A stretch of DNA of 64,000 nucleotides from Ustilago trichophora (lineage: Eukaryota > Basidiomycota > Ustilaginomycetes > Ustilaginales > Ustilaginaceae). The position numbers and the translations under genes were made by a program. The notes beneath the pieces were generated by a model. It was given only the letters and a program-made list of their open reading frames with translations, was not told the origin of the DNA and did not search any database. Positions 17,947-28,355 of this stretch are shown here, piece by piece. The stretch's first letter is position 1; each line of letters begins with the position of its first letter. The stretch lies in the NCBI GenBank assembly GCA_900323505.1, contig OOIN01000003.1, positions 1,922,001-1,986,000 on the forward strand, read 5' to 3'.

Positions 17947-20286
17947 ATGGTGACCGACAGGATGTCGGACGACATAGAAAAGCATCCTCGACCGGATGAG
18001 AAACATCCATCTTCCCATCCACCCCCAATATCACCTCTCGCATCGTCCTGGTCGCAAGTATTCTGGTATAGAATGAAGGTCGTTGCATGCCTGGCTGCGC
18101 TGCTGGGGCTTGTGCAGCTGACGACGTCGTCTCCTGCCCGCATCTTTCCCCGTGAGGACGTCGCTGAGCCAGTCCCTTCTGCTTCATCTACTGCTGGGGA
18201 TAGCTTCGGCCACCAAACCTCTGCATACACAGCTTCGAGCGCATTTCCCACCACCCTCTTTGCATCGTACTACAACAACCCTGCTTCCATGACCGCCGAG
18301 CCTCGCCCTGTCGTCACCGATGTCGCACGCAACTCTGTCTTTCCCGACAACCTCGCCAACCCTACCATCCTTCCTTCTGGGCCGTCGCCATCGGAAGCAG
18401 TCTACCCTCTGCCAACTGGAACTGCATCCCCCGACATCGCTTCCGCCTTGCGACAGGAGCTCACCGACATCTTCAGCTCGAACCGCGCCAACTGCACCAA
18501 ATGCACCGATGCGCTCAAAGTCGCCCAGAAGCTCGCTCAGCAGTCACCCAAGGAGGTACCTGGAATGCTCGTCGAGATGTGCAAGAAGTACAGCTACAAG
18601 TCTGGCTCTACCTGCGAGAAGACCTACGCTCCGCAAGTGCTCGGCTCTGTCTATGCCCAGATCCTCAGCTACGCAGACTTTACCTCGGAAGATAGCACAG
18701 ATGCTCAGTACATCTGCAACATTGTGGTTGGCCCTTCGACTTCCAGCTGTTCTCTACCCAAGCCGAGGCACTTGGACGAGGACTTCCTGGATACATGGTT
18801 CCGCGGCTCACGCACTCCCCCTGCAAGCTATGACCGGAACGTAGGCGAGCCGACGAAGAACGGTCAGGATCTGCGGGTGCTGCACATGTCAGATATCCAC
18901 GTCGACCCTCGCTTCTTTGTCGGTGGCGAGGCAGCCTGTACCAACGGCCGATGCTGTCGTGCCGATGCGTACAACTCGACGCTCTCGAACGGCAACTTTA
19001 CACAAGGCATGCTGCCAAAGAGTAACATCTCTGAGGTGTCCAACTACTGGGGCAACTTCAAGTGTGACACGCCCTGGTCGCTGGCCCTGTCTGCGCTAGA
19101 AGCTGTCACTCCTCTCAACGGCGGCTCTGAAGTCGATATGACGATCCACACGGGCGACATGGTAGTTCACGACCTGGCCCAGTACATCTCGCAGGATCTG
19201 GTCAAGTACACCCACCAGAGCCTGTACGACTCGATCCGTGCACTGTTAGGCAAAGGTCCTGTCTTTAATGCGATTGGAAACCACGACTCTGCCCCTTCAG
19301 ACTTTGCCTCGCAAGGTGCACTGCCGGATGGGAGATCGGATCAGCTCTCGTGGGACTGGGACAACCTCGCGCGTCTCTGGGAGGCAGAAGGATGGTTTGA
19401 TCACGCAGAAGCCGAACAGGTGCGATCGCACTATGCTGGTTACAGCGTTACTCCGAGGAAAGGATTGAGGATCGTTGCGATCAACACCGACTTTTGGTAC
19501 AAGAACAACGTCTTCAACATGATCCACACGCAGAATCCTGACTACAGTGGATCTCTTCGCTTCCTGACGGATGAACTGCTACATGCCGAGAAGAGGGGAG
19601 AAAGGGTATGGATCGTAGGCCACGTGCTTACTGGCTGGGATGGAAGCAATCCGCTTGACAACCCTACGAATCTGTTCTACCAGATTGTGGATCGATTTGC
19701 ACCGCATGTGATCGCACACATCTTCTTCGGACACACGCACGAGGATCAGTTCAACCTCTTCTACGCCAACAACGGCACTTCGAAAGCGGCGGAAGCGGCC
19801 AAGGCGGTCAGCTTCATGGCACCCTCCATCACGCCGGGGAACAACGTCAATCCAGCCCTTCGAATCATGCATGTCAACGCAACGACGTACGAAGTGATGG
19901 ACTACCACCAGTTCTACACGCCCGTGCCCACCTTCCCCGATCTGCCAGGCACGACACACGGGCCTGTCTTTGAGTATCTTTACTCTGCAAGAGCCGCATA
20001 CGGCAACTTTACCGTTTCCAACGGAAACTCGAGCCATCCGGTCGCCGGTGGCATTTGGCCAGAAAACGCCCCGCTCAATGCAACGTTCTGGGCGAAACTC
20101 ACAGAGGAGATGGCCGTCAGGAAGCAGCTCGTACAGCAGTTTACAGACTTCCAAGGAAGGAATAGCCCCAAGAGTCCGAAATGCCAGACGGACGACTGTG
20201 TCAAGGCCAAGATCTGCTACATGCAGTCGGGGAGTGCGATCCTCGGAAAGCAGTGTACGCAGGGCTATGGTTCTGTTCAGTCCTAG
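17947..20286 (+). CDS. Acid sphingomyelinase-like phosphodiesterase (secreted)
   Basis: Open frame of 779 codons. The likely functional start is the ATG at 18073 (737 residues), because it opens a good signal peptide (MKVVACLAALLGLVQLTTS); starting at 17947 would put 42 hydrophilic residues before it and make a type II anchor. A saposin-B-like domain (about residues 180-263 of the long form) has the cysteine spacing NCTKCTDAL..LVEMCKKY. The calcineurin-like metallophosphoesterase follows: SDIHVDPRF near 315, TGDMVVHD near 400, GNHDSAP near 442, VGHVLTGWD near 557 and FFGHTHEDQF near 593, giving the two-metal ligand set. The family cleaves sphingomyelin or related phosphodiesters in acidic or extracellular compartments. 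There are several N-glycosylation sequons. The C-terminal cysteines match the ASM C-terminal domain. Confidence 0.93.
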   Translation: MVTDRMSDDIEKHPRPDEKHPSSHPPPISPLASSWSQVFWYRMKVVACLAALLGLVQLTTSSPARIFPREDVAEPVPSASSTAGDSFGHQTSAYTASSAFPTTLFASYYNNPASMTAEPRPVVTDVARNSVFPDNLANPTILPSGPSPSEAVYPLPTGTASPDIASALRQELTDIFSSNRANCTKCTDALKVAQKLAQQSPKEVPGMLVEMCKKYSYKSGSTCEKTYAPQVLGSVYAQILSYADFTSEDSTDAQYICNIVVGPSTSSCSLPKPRHLDEDFLDTWFRGSRTPPASYDRNVGEPTKNGQDLRVLHMSDIHVDPRFFVGGEAACTNGRCCRADAYNSTLSNGNFTQGMLPKSNISEVSNYWGNFKCDTPWSLALSALEAVTPLNGGSEVDMTIHTGDMVVHDLAQYISQDLVKYTHQSLYDSIRALLGKGPVFNAIGNHDSAPSDFASQGALPDGRSDQLSWDWDNLARLWEAEGWFDHAEAEQVRSHYAGYSVTPRKGLRIVAINTDFWYKNNVFNMIHTQNPDYSGSLRFLTDELLHAEKRGERVWIVGHVLTGWDGSNPLDNPTNLFYQIVDRFAPHVIAHIFFGHTHEDQFNLFYANNGTSKAAEAAKAVSFMAPSITPGNNVNPALRIMHVNATTYEVMDYHQFYTPVPTFPDLPGTTHGPVFEYLYSARAAYGNFTVSNGNSSHPVAGGIWPENAPLNATFWAKLTEEMAVRKQLVQQFTDFQGRNSPKSPKCQTDDCVKAKICYMQSGSAILGKQCTQGYGSVQS

Positions 20287-21227
20287 TCCTTGCTGCGCTC
20301 TGTACAGCTTCTCAGCTCATGTTTGCACAAGTTGTGAGCCGCGAAATACATAGATCAGTTGGAAAGAGGTATTGGTTGTGCTATCAAATTCGGCTTGGGA
20401 CATCTTGAGAGGCATGGGTAGAAGATGTGGACAGTTTCATCTGGCGTCGCAGACAGCGGACAGTAACTTTGACGGACGATGCTGCGGCATCTGGGAGCGA
20501 TTGCAAATCTATTGGTTTGATCCGTGGCGACCATTGGCCCGTTCAGACGCACGGATCGACAAAGATGGACATTCAGATGCCCAAGGCACTGTAGCCGACA
20601 CGATCGTGCATAAGTTGGTTGTATGCCTTGTATAGAAGTGATCAGAACAGACAACCTGAGGCTTATCGATCCTTGCATTCGTGATCTTGTCGCAAAAGGC
20701 CACAGGCTGCCTCATTGGCAGCGTCTGTCTGCATGACTCTCGCCCAAAGTCCGACGTGCGCCACCAAACCTTTTGGCCACGCCGGCGTCTTCCTCATTCA
20801 ACGGATGAAAGGACGTTCGAAACAGATTGAGATATCCCTCTTCAAGTTTAGAAGTCTTGCGTCGACCATACACAAGAGCATGGCAAGGTCGTCGATGTCT
20901 TGAAGACATCCCGCAGCAATGTTCGTTTTTTAGCGCGTCTCGGCGGGGCAAGGGCTGTCAAATTTATGCGGGCGGTTCCAACTCGGTTATGCAGCAGCCG
21001 CTCAAGACATTTGCTCCGCGGTTGCAAAGATGTGGAGTCTTCTTGAGCGGTCACCGGTGCTATCTGTACATGGTGTGCGCCACATGCCAAGGCGAGCTCG
21101 AACATGCACAGGCCTCCTCTGAGTTCCTTGCTCGATTGACGCGAATCGATTCCTCCTTCTTGACTTACTACCACCACCACCTCACACCGCCAGAAATCCC
21201 TTGTTCAGCCCTCCAACCGAAACAAAC
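20287..21227. other. Intergenic, no gene seen
   Basis: No frame with coding bias. The 60 bp before the epoxide hydrolase ATG are C/A-rich, as usual for leaders here. Confidence 0.5.
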
Positions 21228-22654
21228 ATGGCAGAAGTAGGCAAACCTCGACAAATCCGCATCGAGTTCCCTGAAGCCGACCTCGACCGGCTACAGCGCA
21301 AGCTCGACGATGCTCGACTGCCCGAGTCCGAGATCACTGGCGGTCTGGAGCCGTGGGAGTACGGCACGGAGCTGTCCAAGCTCCGACAGGTGCTCGACGA
21401 CTGGAAAGCCGGCAATCCCAAGGACAGCCATCGTCGTCCCGTCGGCTCGTCTGGTCAAGGTGTCAAGACTTGGTGGAGAAGCGTCGAAGACAAGCTCAAC
21501 AAGTACCCGCACTACAAGGTTCAGATCGAGGGTATCGACGTGCACTATCAGCATTTCAAGTCTTCCATCCCGGACGACGAGGCTGGGATGCCGGCGATCC
21601 CGTTGATCTTCTCGCATGGCTGGCCGGGATGTTTCGCAGAGGGATACTACTTTGCCTCGAAGCTGGTCGAATCGCGAGCTCCCCGATTTGAGGTCATTGT
21701 TCCCAGTTTGCCTGGATATGGACTGTCGCCAGGTCCTTTGAAGAAGGGCTGGACGCTCGGCGATACCGGCAGAGTATTTGACACGCTCATGACCTCGGTT
21801 CTGGGATTCAAGTCTTACATGGCTCAAGGTGGAGACTGGGGCTCTATCGTCACGCGATTCATCGCCAACAGTCCCAACTGCAAGATCGCCCACATCAACT
21901 TTGCCCCTCCCACTCCGCCCCTTTGGAGTCTGCCAGCTCTTGCACTCGAGCAATCCGGATACAAAGGCATCGCTCCCAAAAGCTTGAGGCTTCTCGGCTA
22001 TCATCCGCAAGAAGTGGTCGGGATCGAACGCACATTGTCGTACCTCGAGAAGGGCAACGCCTATACCCGCATCCAGGGCACTCAACCTTCCACGCTCGGT
22101 TACGGTCTGTACGACAATCCGGTCGGAATCTTGTCGTGGATCATGGAAAAGTATTATGCCTGGTCTGACCCGCGTTGCCCCGCTTTCAACGATTCCAACA
22201 CGGATGCTTCGCCTCACTCGTTCGTCACCGATCAGGACATCTTGACCACCGTCATGATCTACTACCTGACCAATTCGATTCATACCTCTTTCCTGCCGTA
22301 CCGCGAGTCGATGCACTTTTTCAACAAACCGGACTGGAAAGTTTGGGAAGCAAACAAAGAGACGCCGTTTGGCTACTCCAACTTCCCTTACGAAGCTCTG
22401 GCGGGACCCAAGAGCTGGCTGTCCAAGTATCGACTCAACTGGCAGTTCTACAAGATGCACGATTACGGTGGACATTTTGCTGCCTTGTAAGTATTGCGTT
22501 GGGCTCTGGCTGACTGCCCTAAAGAGGAGAGACCGTGACACTGACAGAACTCAAATCTTTGTCATCTCTTCCGTTGTGGCAAAACAGGGACAATCCGGAT
22601 GCGCTCGTCGAAGACATGCAGGAATTCGCCAATCGCCACTGGCCCGGGTTCTAA
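21228..22654 (+). CDS. Microsomal-type epoxide hydrolase
   Basis: Exons 21228-22486 and 22588-22654 encode 441 residues. The start is the ATG at 21228 (AACATGG); the frame upstream has only a TTG. The 101-bp intron starts GTAAGT, ends ACAG and splits a Leu codon; exon 2 encodes the last 21 residues (DNPDALVED..HWPGF). An N-terminal EHN domain (IRIEFPEADLDRL..) is followed by the alpha/beta hydrolase fold: oxyanion motif HGWPG near 131, nucleophile Asp in GGDWGS near 202 and catalytic His in DYGGHFAAL near 414. The enzyme opens epoxides to diols through an aspartyl ester, for detoxification or secondary metabolism. Its 3' end faces mL54, with 132 bp between the stop codons. Confidence 0.94.
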
Positions 22655-22786
22655 TTTTTCCATGCAGCTTCGTGATGTTGTTGTTGAATGCCATATGATT
22701 CTTTCTTGGCGTTGTGTATGGTACATCTTGAGTCTGTGGAAATGGGTGATTGAGTTGTCCTACGACGTGAAAAGATACGTTCGAGA

Positions 22787-23386
22787 CTAGGAAGCGCTGA
22801 CAAAGTTACGCGCCTTGATAGCCTCCTTGTTGGCCTTTCTGAGCGCCTTCCTCTTTGCGTGTTCTTCTGCTGTTGCTTTGGACATCAAATGAGCCTTTTT
22901 TTCTTCCGGAGTCATCGCAGCCTCCTGCGCAGCGGAGGTGACCTTTGTGCTTTCCGCGGTGCCATCCTTTGCTGCGCGCTCTGCGGCCTTGGCCTCAGCC
23001 TTCTCCTTTGCGAGTTGGGCAGCACGCAGGATCTTCGACTGACGCTTCTGTGCAGCACGCGCTTCACCCTTGGACATGCCTGCCATCTCGATCGAAGCGA
23101 GCGAGGAAGAAGATGCGATCGAGGGATCATCCAGAAGCTTGAAAAGCCAAGAGGGGTATTCGTGGTCCTGAAGTGCTACAGGGTCTGCCTTGTCCTTGTA
23201 GATCGAAACGCCCTTGAGGACCGTGCCGGGCGGGGCTGCTGATGGAAGGGCGGGTGTCTCGGCAGGAGTGCTGGAGGAGGAAGCGGCCGAGGTAGATGCC
23301 GATGCCGAGGCGTAGGCGCGGGAGCAAGGTGGCTGTCGCAAGCTAGAGCACGAGGCTCGGATTGATCGAGTTGCGCCCCTGATCAT
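22787..23386 (-). CDS. MRPL37: Mitochondrial large-subunit ribosomal protein mL54 (MRPL37 family)
   Basis: The reading frame begins at ATG 23386 (199 residues); the longer frame to 23740 adds no homologous sequence. A Ser/Arg/Ala-rich presequence (MIRGATRSIRASCSSLRQPP) marks mitochondrial import. The core GTVLKGVSIYKDKADPVAL followed by EYPSWLFKLLDDP (about residues 54-90) is the mL54 signature. The C-terminal half is a long Ala/Lys/Glu helix (EARAAQKRQSKILRAAQLAK) ending in a basic KALRKANKEAIKARNF stretch, suitable for rRNA contact. I am confident of the family from the core motif; the symbol follows yeast naming. Confidence 0.87.
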   Translation of the reverse strand: MIRGATRSIRASCSSLRQPPCSRAYASASASTSAASSSSTPAETPALPSAAPPGTVLKGVSIYKDKADPVALQDHEYPSWLFKLLDDPSIASSSSLASIEMAGMSKGEARAAQKRQSKILRAAQLAKEKAEAKAAERAAKDGTAESTKVTSAAQEAAMTPEEKKAHLMSKATAEEHAKRKALRKANKEAIKARNFVSAS

Positions 23387-23857
23387 TGTAGGAGGTGTCG
23401 ATATGATGTAGGTGTGTTGCTCAGCTGTAAGATGTGACGATCCAGATGAGGGTACAAGGACAAAGAAAGACTGATGGTGACGAAGAGGATCGTTGACAGC
23501 TGCAGCGGCGAGGTGTGGAAGAAAGTGCAGCGAAAAAGGGTCGGAACAAGCTTCCTGACCAAAAATCGCAATGCACGTGATCCGATGAAATTGCCCCAAA
23601 TTGTTAGGAATGATGAGCTGACATGGGCTGGGGGGAAAAATTACTCCTGGAAGACCACGCTCACACGAGGCTGCTATTCGACCAATCAGGCTGGCAAACT
23701 TGGTGAATCCATGGCGCATGGGACACTTTGCCAAGCACAAACAGACTTTAGACTAACATGCAATTGTTCAAAGGTGTAGAACTCATATTGCAGACAGAGG
23801 GTCTACTTCTATTGGTGAGATAGTGGTACGGAAGGGGAGGCGGCCAAGCTGCTGCTG

Positions 23858-24541
23858 TTACGATGAAGCAGCGGAGGTAGCGGGTGCAGTGGCATCGGCT
23901 CCTTTGGTAGCAGCTTCCTTCATGGCCTGTTGCCTCTCGAGAAGCTTCCTCCTGGCCTCTAAGATCATCTGCTCCTTTCGATCTTTCAGTAGTCTTGCCC
24001 TCTCTTCTGGGGTAGTAGCCCAGCTGCTTGGACTGCCCTGGCTGCTGATGCTCGTGTTTGAAGTGGGCGTTGAGGGCAGATCGTCCGCTATGCGCGTCTG
24101 AAGACCGAAGCGCGAGATGAGATTTGGAGACTTGCTGGGAGTGCTGATGGCTGATGCGGAGCCCGAGGCGGCGGCATGGTGAGCGCGGATGGCGTTCTGT
24201 GCTCGTACAGTTGCTGCGTTGGATGGAGTCGAAGGCTCAGCAGTGCCAAAGAAACCTGCGGGAGGTGAAGGAAGACCGCCTTCATTTAGAATGCGTTCAC
24301 ATGTGGCTTCAATGCTGCCAGAGCGCTGGAGGTCGTAGCGAATGGATGCGTCGGGGATGTGTGGAAAGAGCGTCTTGACCGAGTCGACCATGTGTTGCGG
24401 GACCTGTCGTGTTCGCGCTGTGTTGATTGCTGGCGCATGTTGGCCTACGTTCGAGCTGTTGTTGTTGCCTCCGCCGAAAGCGAAGCGCAAGATCGACCAA
24501 AGGATGACAATGGCCAAAAGTGCACCGAGACTGTCGTTCAT
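23858..24541 (-). CDS. CUE1: CUE-domain ER membrane protein (Cue1-like, ERAD)
   Basis: 227 residues, single exon. One N-terminal membrane segment (about residues 5-23, LGALLAIVILWSILRFAFG) is followed by a CUE domain (about 45-90, VPQHMVDSVKTLFPHIPDAS with a C-terminal CERILNEGG), a ubiquitin-binding three-helix fold. A Ser/Thr-rich linker leads to a C-terminal helix (PEERARLLKDRKEQMILEA) that corresponds to the region by which Cue1 recruits and activates the E2 Ubc7. Cue1 anchors Ubc7 at the ER membrane for degradation of misfolded proteins. Order and size match Cue1/Cue4; the exact orthologue is inferred. Confidence 0.85.
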   Translation of the reverse strand: MNDSLGALLAIVILWSILRFAFGGGNNNSSNVGQHAPAINTARTRQVPQHMVDSVKTLFPHIPDASIRYDLQRSGSIEATCERILNEGGLPSPPAGFFGTAEPSTPSNAATVRAQNAIRAHHAAASGSASAISTPSKSPNLISRFGLQTRIADDLPSTPTSNTSISSQGSPSSWATTPEERARLLKDRKEQMILEARRKLLERQQAMKEAATKGADATAPATSAASS

Positions 24542-25506
24542 AGTGTGTCTGGGCCAGCCGCCAAGAGGGATAGAGCGTACTTCGGGTCGGGCTCCTTGCC
24601 TGAGAAGGGAATTCGTACAAAGATGCTCAAGATGAGCGTCGGAAAAGTATGATCCCAGACAGGATATGATCGCTGCAATCAGCGATTCCTAGTCGAAAGG
24701 AGCTTGATGAAGTGTATGGACCAGTCTAGTGTGTAGGGCGCAAGTACAGTCGTGAAGCGTGCGATGGTGACGACCTGCGGACGAATAAGGTGTGGTGATG
24801 CGGAGGATGGAGGTAACTTTTGCTTGGAACGGAAGAAGAGACGAAGGGCGGTTGCACTCGTGGTTGAGCTTTAAATGTGGAGCGAGCAAACCGAAGTATG
24901 AAAGCCAGACAAGGTTGAGCCGCTGGATGTGCGGTTACCGTTTCAAGCTGCGTCGAGATAGAAGCGGTTTGGCTGTGCAATGGCACAATCCGCGCCTCTC
25001 ATTTCACTTGATCCCACAGTCACGTGGCAATTATGAGCAATGTCAGATTCACGTACCCACACACACGCACACACACTCGGGGCGGAGAATCACAACTCCA
25101 TCATCTTGAAGCCTGAGACCATCACCTCGCATCATGGTAGACAGGAACAAGCTTTTCTCCCAAGCATGAGAAGGGGACTGCATCTTTCAGAGCTCGGCTG
25201 ACGCAATGCTGGTCCGCACGGAAGAGGCCAGCAGCACGGTCTTATCGCCCGGAAATACGCGTTGGATCCGGCGCAAACAGAGGTCAGCAAGACTTACACG
25301 AACCGGAAAAGCCGGCACCTCCCATTGCCGGCAATAGCGAGATTCTTGACATCTTTTGGGGCCCCCTCACCTTCTCCGCATCTCCCCACATCAACGTTCG
25401 TTCCTACCGTCCTTTTGAAAAAGCAGACAAACATCGATTCGGCAAAGAACTTCCCCACAACCATTATCGAATCAGCACAGAGGATCCAAGGAGACGCCTG
25501 CCTGCA
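24542..25506. other. Intergenic, divergent promoters of CUE1 and the alpha/beta hydrolase
   Basis: No supportable gene. A short CA-rich simple repeat (CACACACGCACACACAC) lies near 25059-25077. Confidence 0.5.
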
Positions 25507-27102
25507 ATGCCATCTGACGACTATCGCCCAGCCGACTTGTTGCCATCGTTGGAGCCAACTGTTGCGCCTCAGCGTCCAATCATCCCAACTTTATTCCCGC
25601 GTATCGTATTCAGCGCTCCTTCGCAAGACCCATCTTCGCACAGGACTCAACAGTGGGTTGCAACAACCCACGTCTACCCTGCAGCATGGCCTAGATCGCA
25701 TGTACGTTCTGCCAAGTCAGACATTTACGACGCCAACATTCCAAGCACTTCCAGCCTCGGTCCACTACCTTCCGATCCAGAAGCAGCCAAAGCAGAGCAG
25801 CGTCGACGTAGAGAGGCCGACTTTAATCACTGGCTCAAGATCAGCGGCGGTAAAGAGCATGAGGGTCAGCGTGAGGTCATGCGCACATTGCGAAAGGGAT
25901 GCCTGAAGTCCGGACACACGCAAAGGATCACCGAGGCTAGGACTGCTAACGAAGCCCAGCTTTGGATGACTGTCAATCGTATCGTTCCGGCCCCACTGGA
26001 CTACGATCCTGAGCCCAACGCGCACGCAAACGACTCGCGAGAAGGCATCACACTCATCCTGGCACATGCCAACGGCTTCCACAAGGAGATCTTCGAGCCT
26101 GCCCTCGAGGCGCTCATCCAGAAGCTCCAGACCGAAGAGTTCCGCGGCAAGTATCGCATCGATGAGATCTGGAACTTTGATTGCACTCACTCGGGTCAAG
26201 CAGGAAGCATCAACCGAGATCTTCTCGGTGACAAGATCAGCTGGGCGGATCATCCACGTGACATGCTCAAGTTCCTCGAACACTATCTTCCCGAGACCCC
26301 CTCGCACCCGTCGGCTGCTCCAACGTGGCTTCCCACCTTTCTTCCATCGTACAAGGCATCTTCGCCTAGTGCCAAGCGTAGACTCGTTGGACTTGGTCAC
26401 TCGTTTGGAGGTGCTTCGCTTACCTTTTTGCTACACGCACGCCCCCGCATGATGGAAGGCCTCATGCTGGTCGACCCCGCCATTGTCCACTGCGACGATG
26501 AACAGGAGGTCCAAATCGACAAGCTCTTCAACCACATCTGGCCACCTCCCTCAGACTTCCCACTTGCACGAGGAGCCATTGCACGCAAAGACACCTTTGA
26601 CTCCCTCCCCGACGCCAAAGCATACTTTGAATCCAAATCCTTCTTCCAAGTATGGCATCCACGGGTGCTCGACCTTCATCTGCGATTCGGTCTTCGTGCG
26701 TCCAGGCTGCCCCCGTCACGTGCCCTCTCGGCAGATGACCTGCACGAAACCGAGCTCAAACAAACATCGCTTGAGCTCAACAACACGAAATGGCACGAAG
26801 CAGCTGCTTTCTCTTCAACTTGGATGAGTTACATTGGCAGAAAAGGCATGCTGACGACGGACCATGGAGCTTGGATCGGTATGATCAGCATGAAGGGAGG
26901 CTTTGACAACTTCCATCTTGCAGGTGAGATCGATCAGCTGGATCGCGGAATCAGCTTCACCATTGAAGGAAATCATCTCGTTGCGCAAGAAGAGCCGGAC
27001 ACACTGGCAGATGCCCTGGTCAAAATTATGGAGGTACAGGCGAATCCTCAAGCATTGAAGGAGGAGAAGCTTCATAGAAAGATACAGAAACCGAAGCTGT
27101 GA
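25507..27102 (+). CDS. Alpha/beta hydrolase with possible peroxisomal C-terminus (PKL)
   Basis: 531 codons, single exon, ATG at 25507. An alpha/beta hydrolase fold is seen: GITLILAHANGFHKE near residue 179 (first strand and oxyanion region), the nucleophile elbow GLGHSFGGASL near 298 (Ser of GHSFGG), MLVDPAIV near 320 and GNHLVAQEEPD near 488 supplying a candidate catalytic His. The pattern resembles fungal Lpx1-type lipases and related serine hydrolases. The last residues are KPKL; PKL is a recognised non-canonical PTS1 tripeptide, so peroxisomal import is possible but not certain. Substrate unknown; esterase, lipase or thioesterase are all open. Confidence 0.85.
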   Translation: MPSDDYRPADLLPSLEPTVAPQRPIIPTLFPRIVFSAPSQDPSSHRTQQWVATTHVYPAAWPRSHVRSAKSDIYDANIPSTSSLGPLPSDPEAAKAEQRRRREADFNHWLKISGGKEHEGQREVMRTLRKGCLKSGHTQRITEARTANEAQLWMTVNRIVPAPLDYDPEPNAHANDSREGITLILAHANGFHKEIFEPALEALIQKLQTEEFRGKYRIDEIWNFDCTHSGQAGSINRDLLGDKISWADHPRDMLKFLEHYLPETPSHPSAAPTWLPTFLPSYKASSPSAKRRLVGLGHSFGGASLTFLLHARPRMMEGLMLVDPAIVHCDDEQEVQIDKLFNHIWPPPSDFPLARGAIARKDTFDSLPDAKAYFESKSFFQVWHPRVLDLHLRFGLRASRLPPSRALSADDLHETELKQTSLELNNTKWHEAAAFSSTWMSYIGRKGMLTTDHGAWIGMISMKGGFDNFHLAGEIDQLDRGISFTIEGNHLVAQEEPDTLADALVKIMEVQANPQALKEEKLHRKIQKPKL

Positions 27103-27195
27103 ACGGAATTTGGATTGCAATCCTGATACATTCACCTACTCATGTTTCCATGTGAGACTGATGAAGAACAGAGGTTTGTGAGCAAGGTCAAGCCG

Positions 27196-28221
27196 TCAGT
27201 CGTCGTGCGTAGAACCTGAGATATCGATGACAACGGGTTGTTTTCGATACAGCTTCACTCGTCGAAAGAGTTCCTCCATGTTTCCAGCTGGGTGAACGAG
27301 CTCTTTGGTCAAGAAGTCTGCGAACACCGTTCGTGGCAATTTGCTGAGGAACTGGGTTTGAAAAGTATTGTCGGATGGCCCATCGACAGGCGCAGAGTAC
27401 ATCAACATTCTAAACATCTGGATGAAGTTCTCCAAACTCCCAACCGGCTCGAGGCGAACCTTGTTCAGCAACGTCGAGACTAGTTCCGCAGAACAGGGTT
27501 CGACGAAATGTTCCCGAAAATTGCTGCAGAACGTCGACCAAGGAGAAAGCCTGAACGGGTATCTTTTACGAAGGTCTTTGTACGAATATCCAGACTGCTC
27601 CGCTAGCTTCTTGAGGATACTCTGCGGCCAGTTTCTTTGCATGACGCCTGATCCCATGAGCTGTTCAACACTCTGGCAGAACCAAACGGGTGAGTGCTTG
27701 ACGACCTTAGGCGGAGTTGATCGAGGAGCTGGCACGGCAGATTGATTCGTTCGAGGCACTCGCAGGCTTGCTTCAGCATGGTGCTGAGCGGACTGTGTGT
27801 AACTTCTCGTCCTCGAAGCTTGAGCTTGTGATGTCTGACCACGTAGCTGCGCCTCGAGTGCCTCAATGCGAGCTGCGTGATCCTTGTGAAATTCAAAGCC
27901 GTTTTTCTGCACTTGGATTATCATGTCGATGTGCTCGGAATACTTGTCTTTCAGCTTTGCTTGCTGGATCAGGGCTTCAACCTGCTTCTCCAAGCCGAAG
28001 ACCTTGTCATGAAGAGACATGAGCTTAGCGGCTTCGTTTGACGTGGCGTTCTCCGTTTGGGAGGCTGTCTCGACGGCTGCAGTCTTCCGAGGGGAGCGCT
28101 GTTCGGTCTGCGGGATGGCCAAATCGGCTGTGCTGGCAGTACCTGTGCTCTTAGACTGAGAGAGAGACTGGGCAGCCTTGCGCTTCCTGGAAGAACGCGT
28201 ATCATAAGGCCCTGGCGGCAT
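27196..28221 (-). CDS. Orphan retrotransposon Gag-like protein (no pol, no zinc knuckle)
   Basis: 341 codons, uninterrupted, ATG at 28221. The N-terminal 60 residues are basic and Ser/Thr-rich. A predicted coiled coil follows (about 65-125, KVFGLEKQVEALIQQAKLKD). The C-terminal half (about 180-330) has the layout of the Ty3/gypsy Gag capsid domain: SPWSTFCSNFREHFVEP, then LLNKVRLEPVGSLENFIQMF, then QFLSKLPRTVFADFL and a final helix. No CCHC zinc knuckle, protease or reverse transcriptase is found on either side, and I see no LTR-like direct repeats at its borders. It could be a domesticated Gag gene or a recent remnant of a retroelement. The family assignment is by pattern only; function is unknown. 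Confidence 0.6.
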   Translation of the reverse strand: MPPGPYDTRSSRKRKAAQSLSQSKSTGTASTADLAIPQTEQRSPRKTAAVETASQTENATSNEAAKLMSLHDKVFGLEKQVEALIQQAKLKDKYSEHIDMIIQVQKNGFEFHKDHAARIEALEAQLRGQTSQAQASRTRSYTQSAQHHAEASLRVPRTNQSAVPAPRSTPPKVVKHSPVWFCQSVEQLMGSGVMQRNWPQSILKKLAEQSGYSYKDLRKRYPFRLSPWSTFCSNFREHFVEPCSAELVSTLLNKVRLEPVGSLENFIQMFRMLMYSAPVDGPSDNTFQTQFLSKLPRTVFADFLTKELVHPAGNMEELFRRVKLYRKQPVVIDISGSTHDD

Positions 28222-28355
28222 GGCTTTTATTTTCTAACACAAGCAGGGTGTGAGTTGTTCTTCTAGTAGCAGGAGAGACCATGTATAAGATGATGGTGAG
28301 ACAGCAACAAGCTGCCCGACAAGGCCACTTATGGATCAAGTCCGATCGCCTTTGA

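Noticed and set aside
21291..22541. 416-codon ORF antisense to epoxide hydrolase
   Set aside because: Shadow frame of a clear enzyme gene; Arg-rich peptide without motifs.
25059..25077. CA-rich repeat as a possible regulatory or CRISPR-like array
   Set aside because: Simple dinucleotide repeat, short, without spacers.
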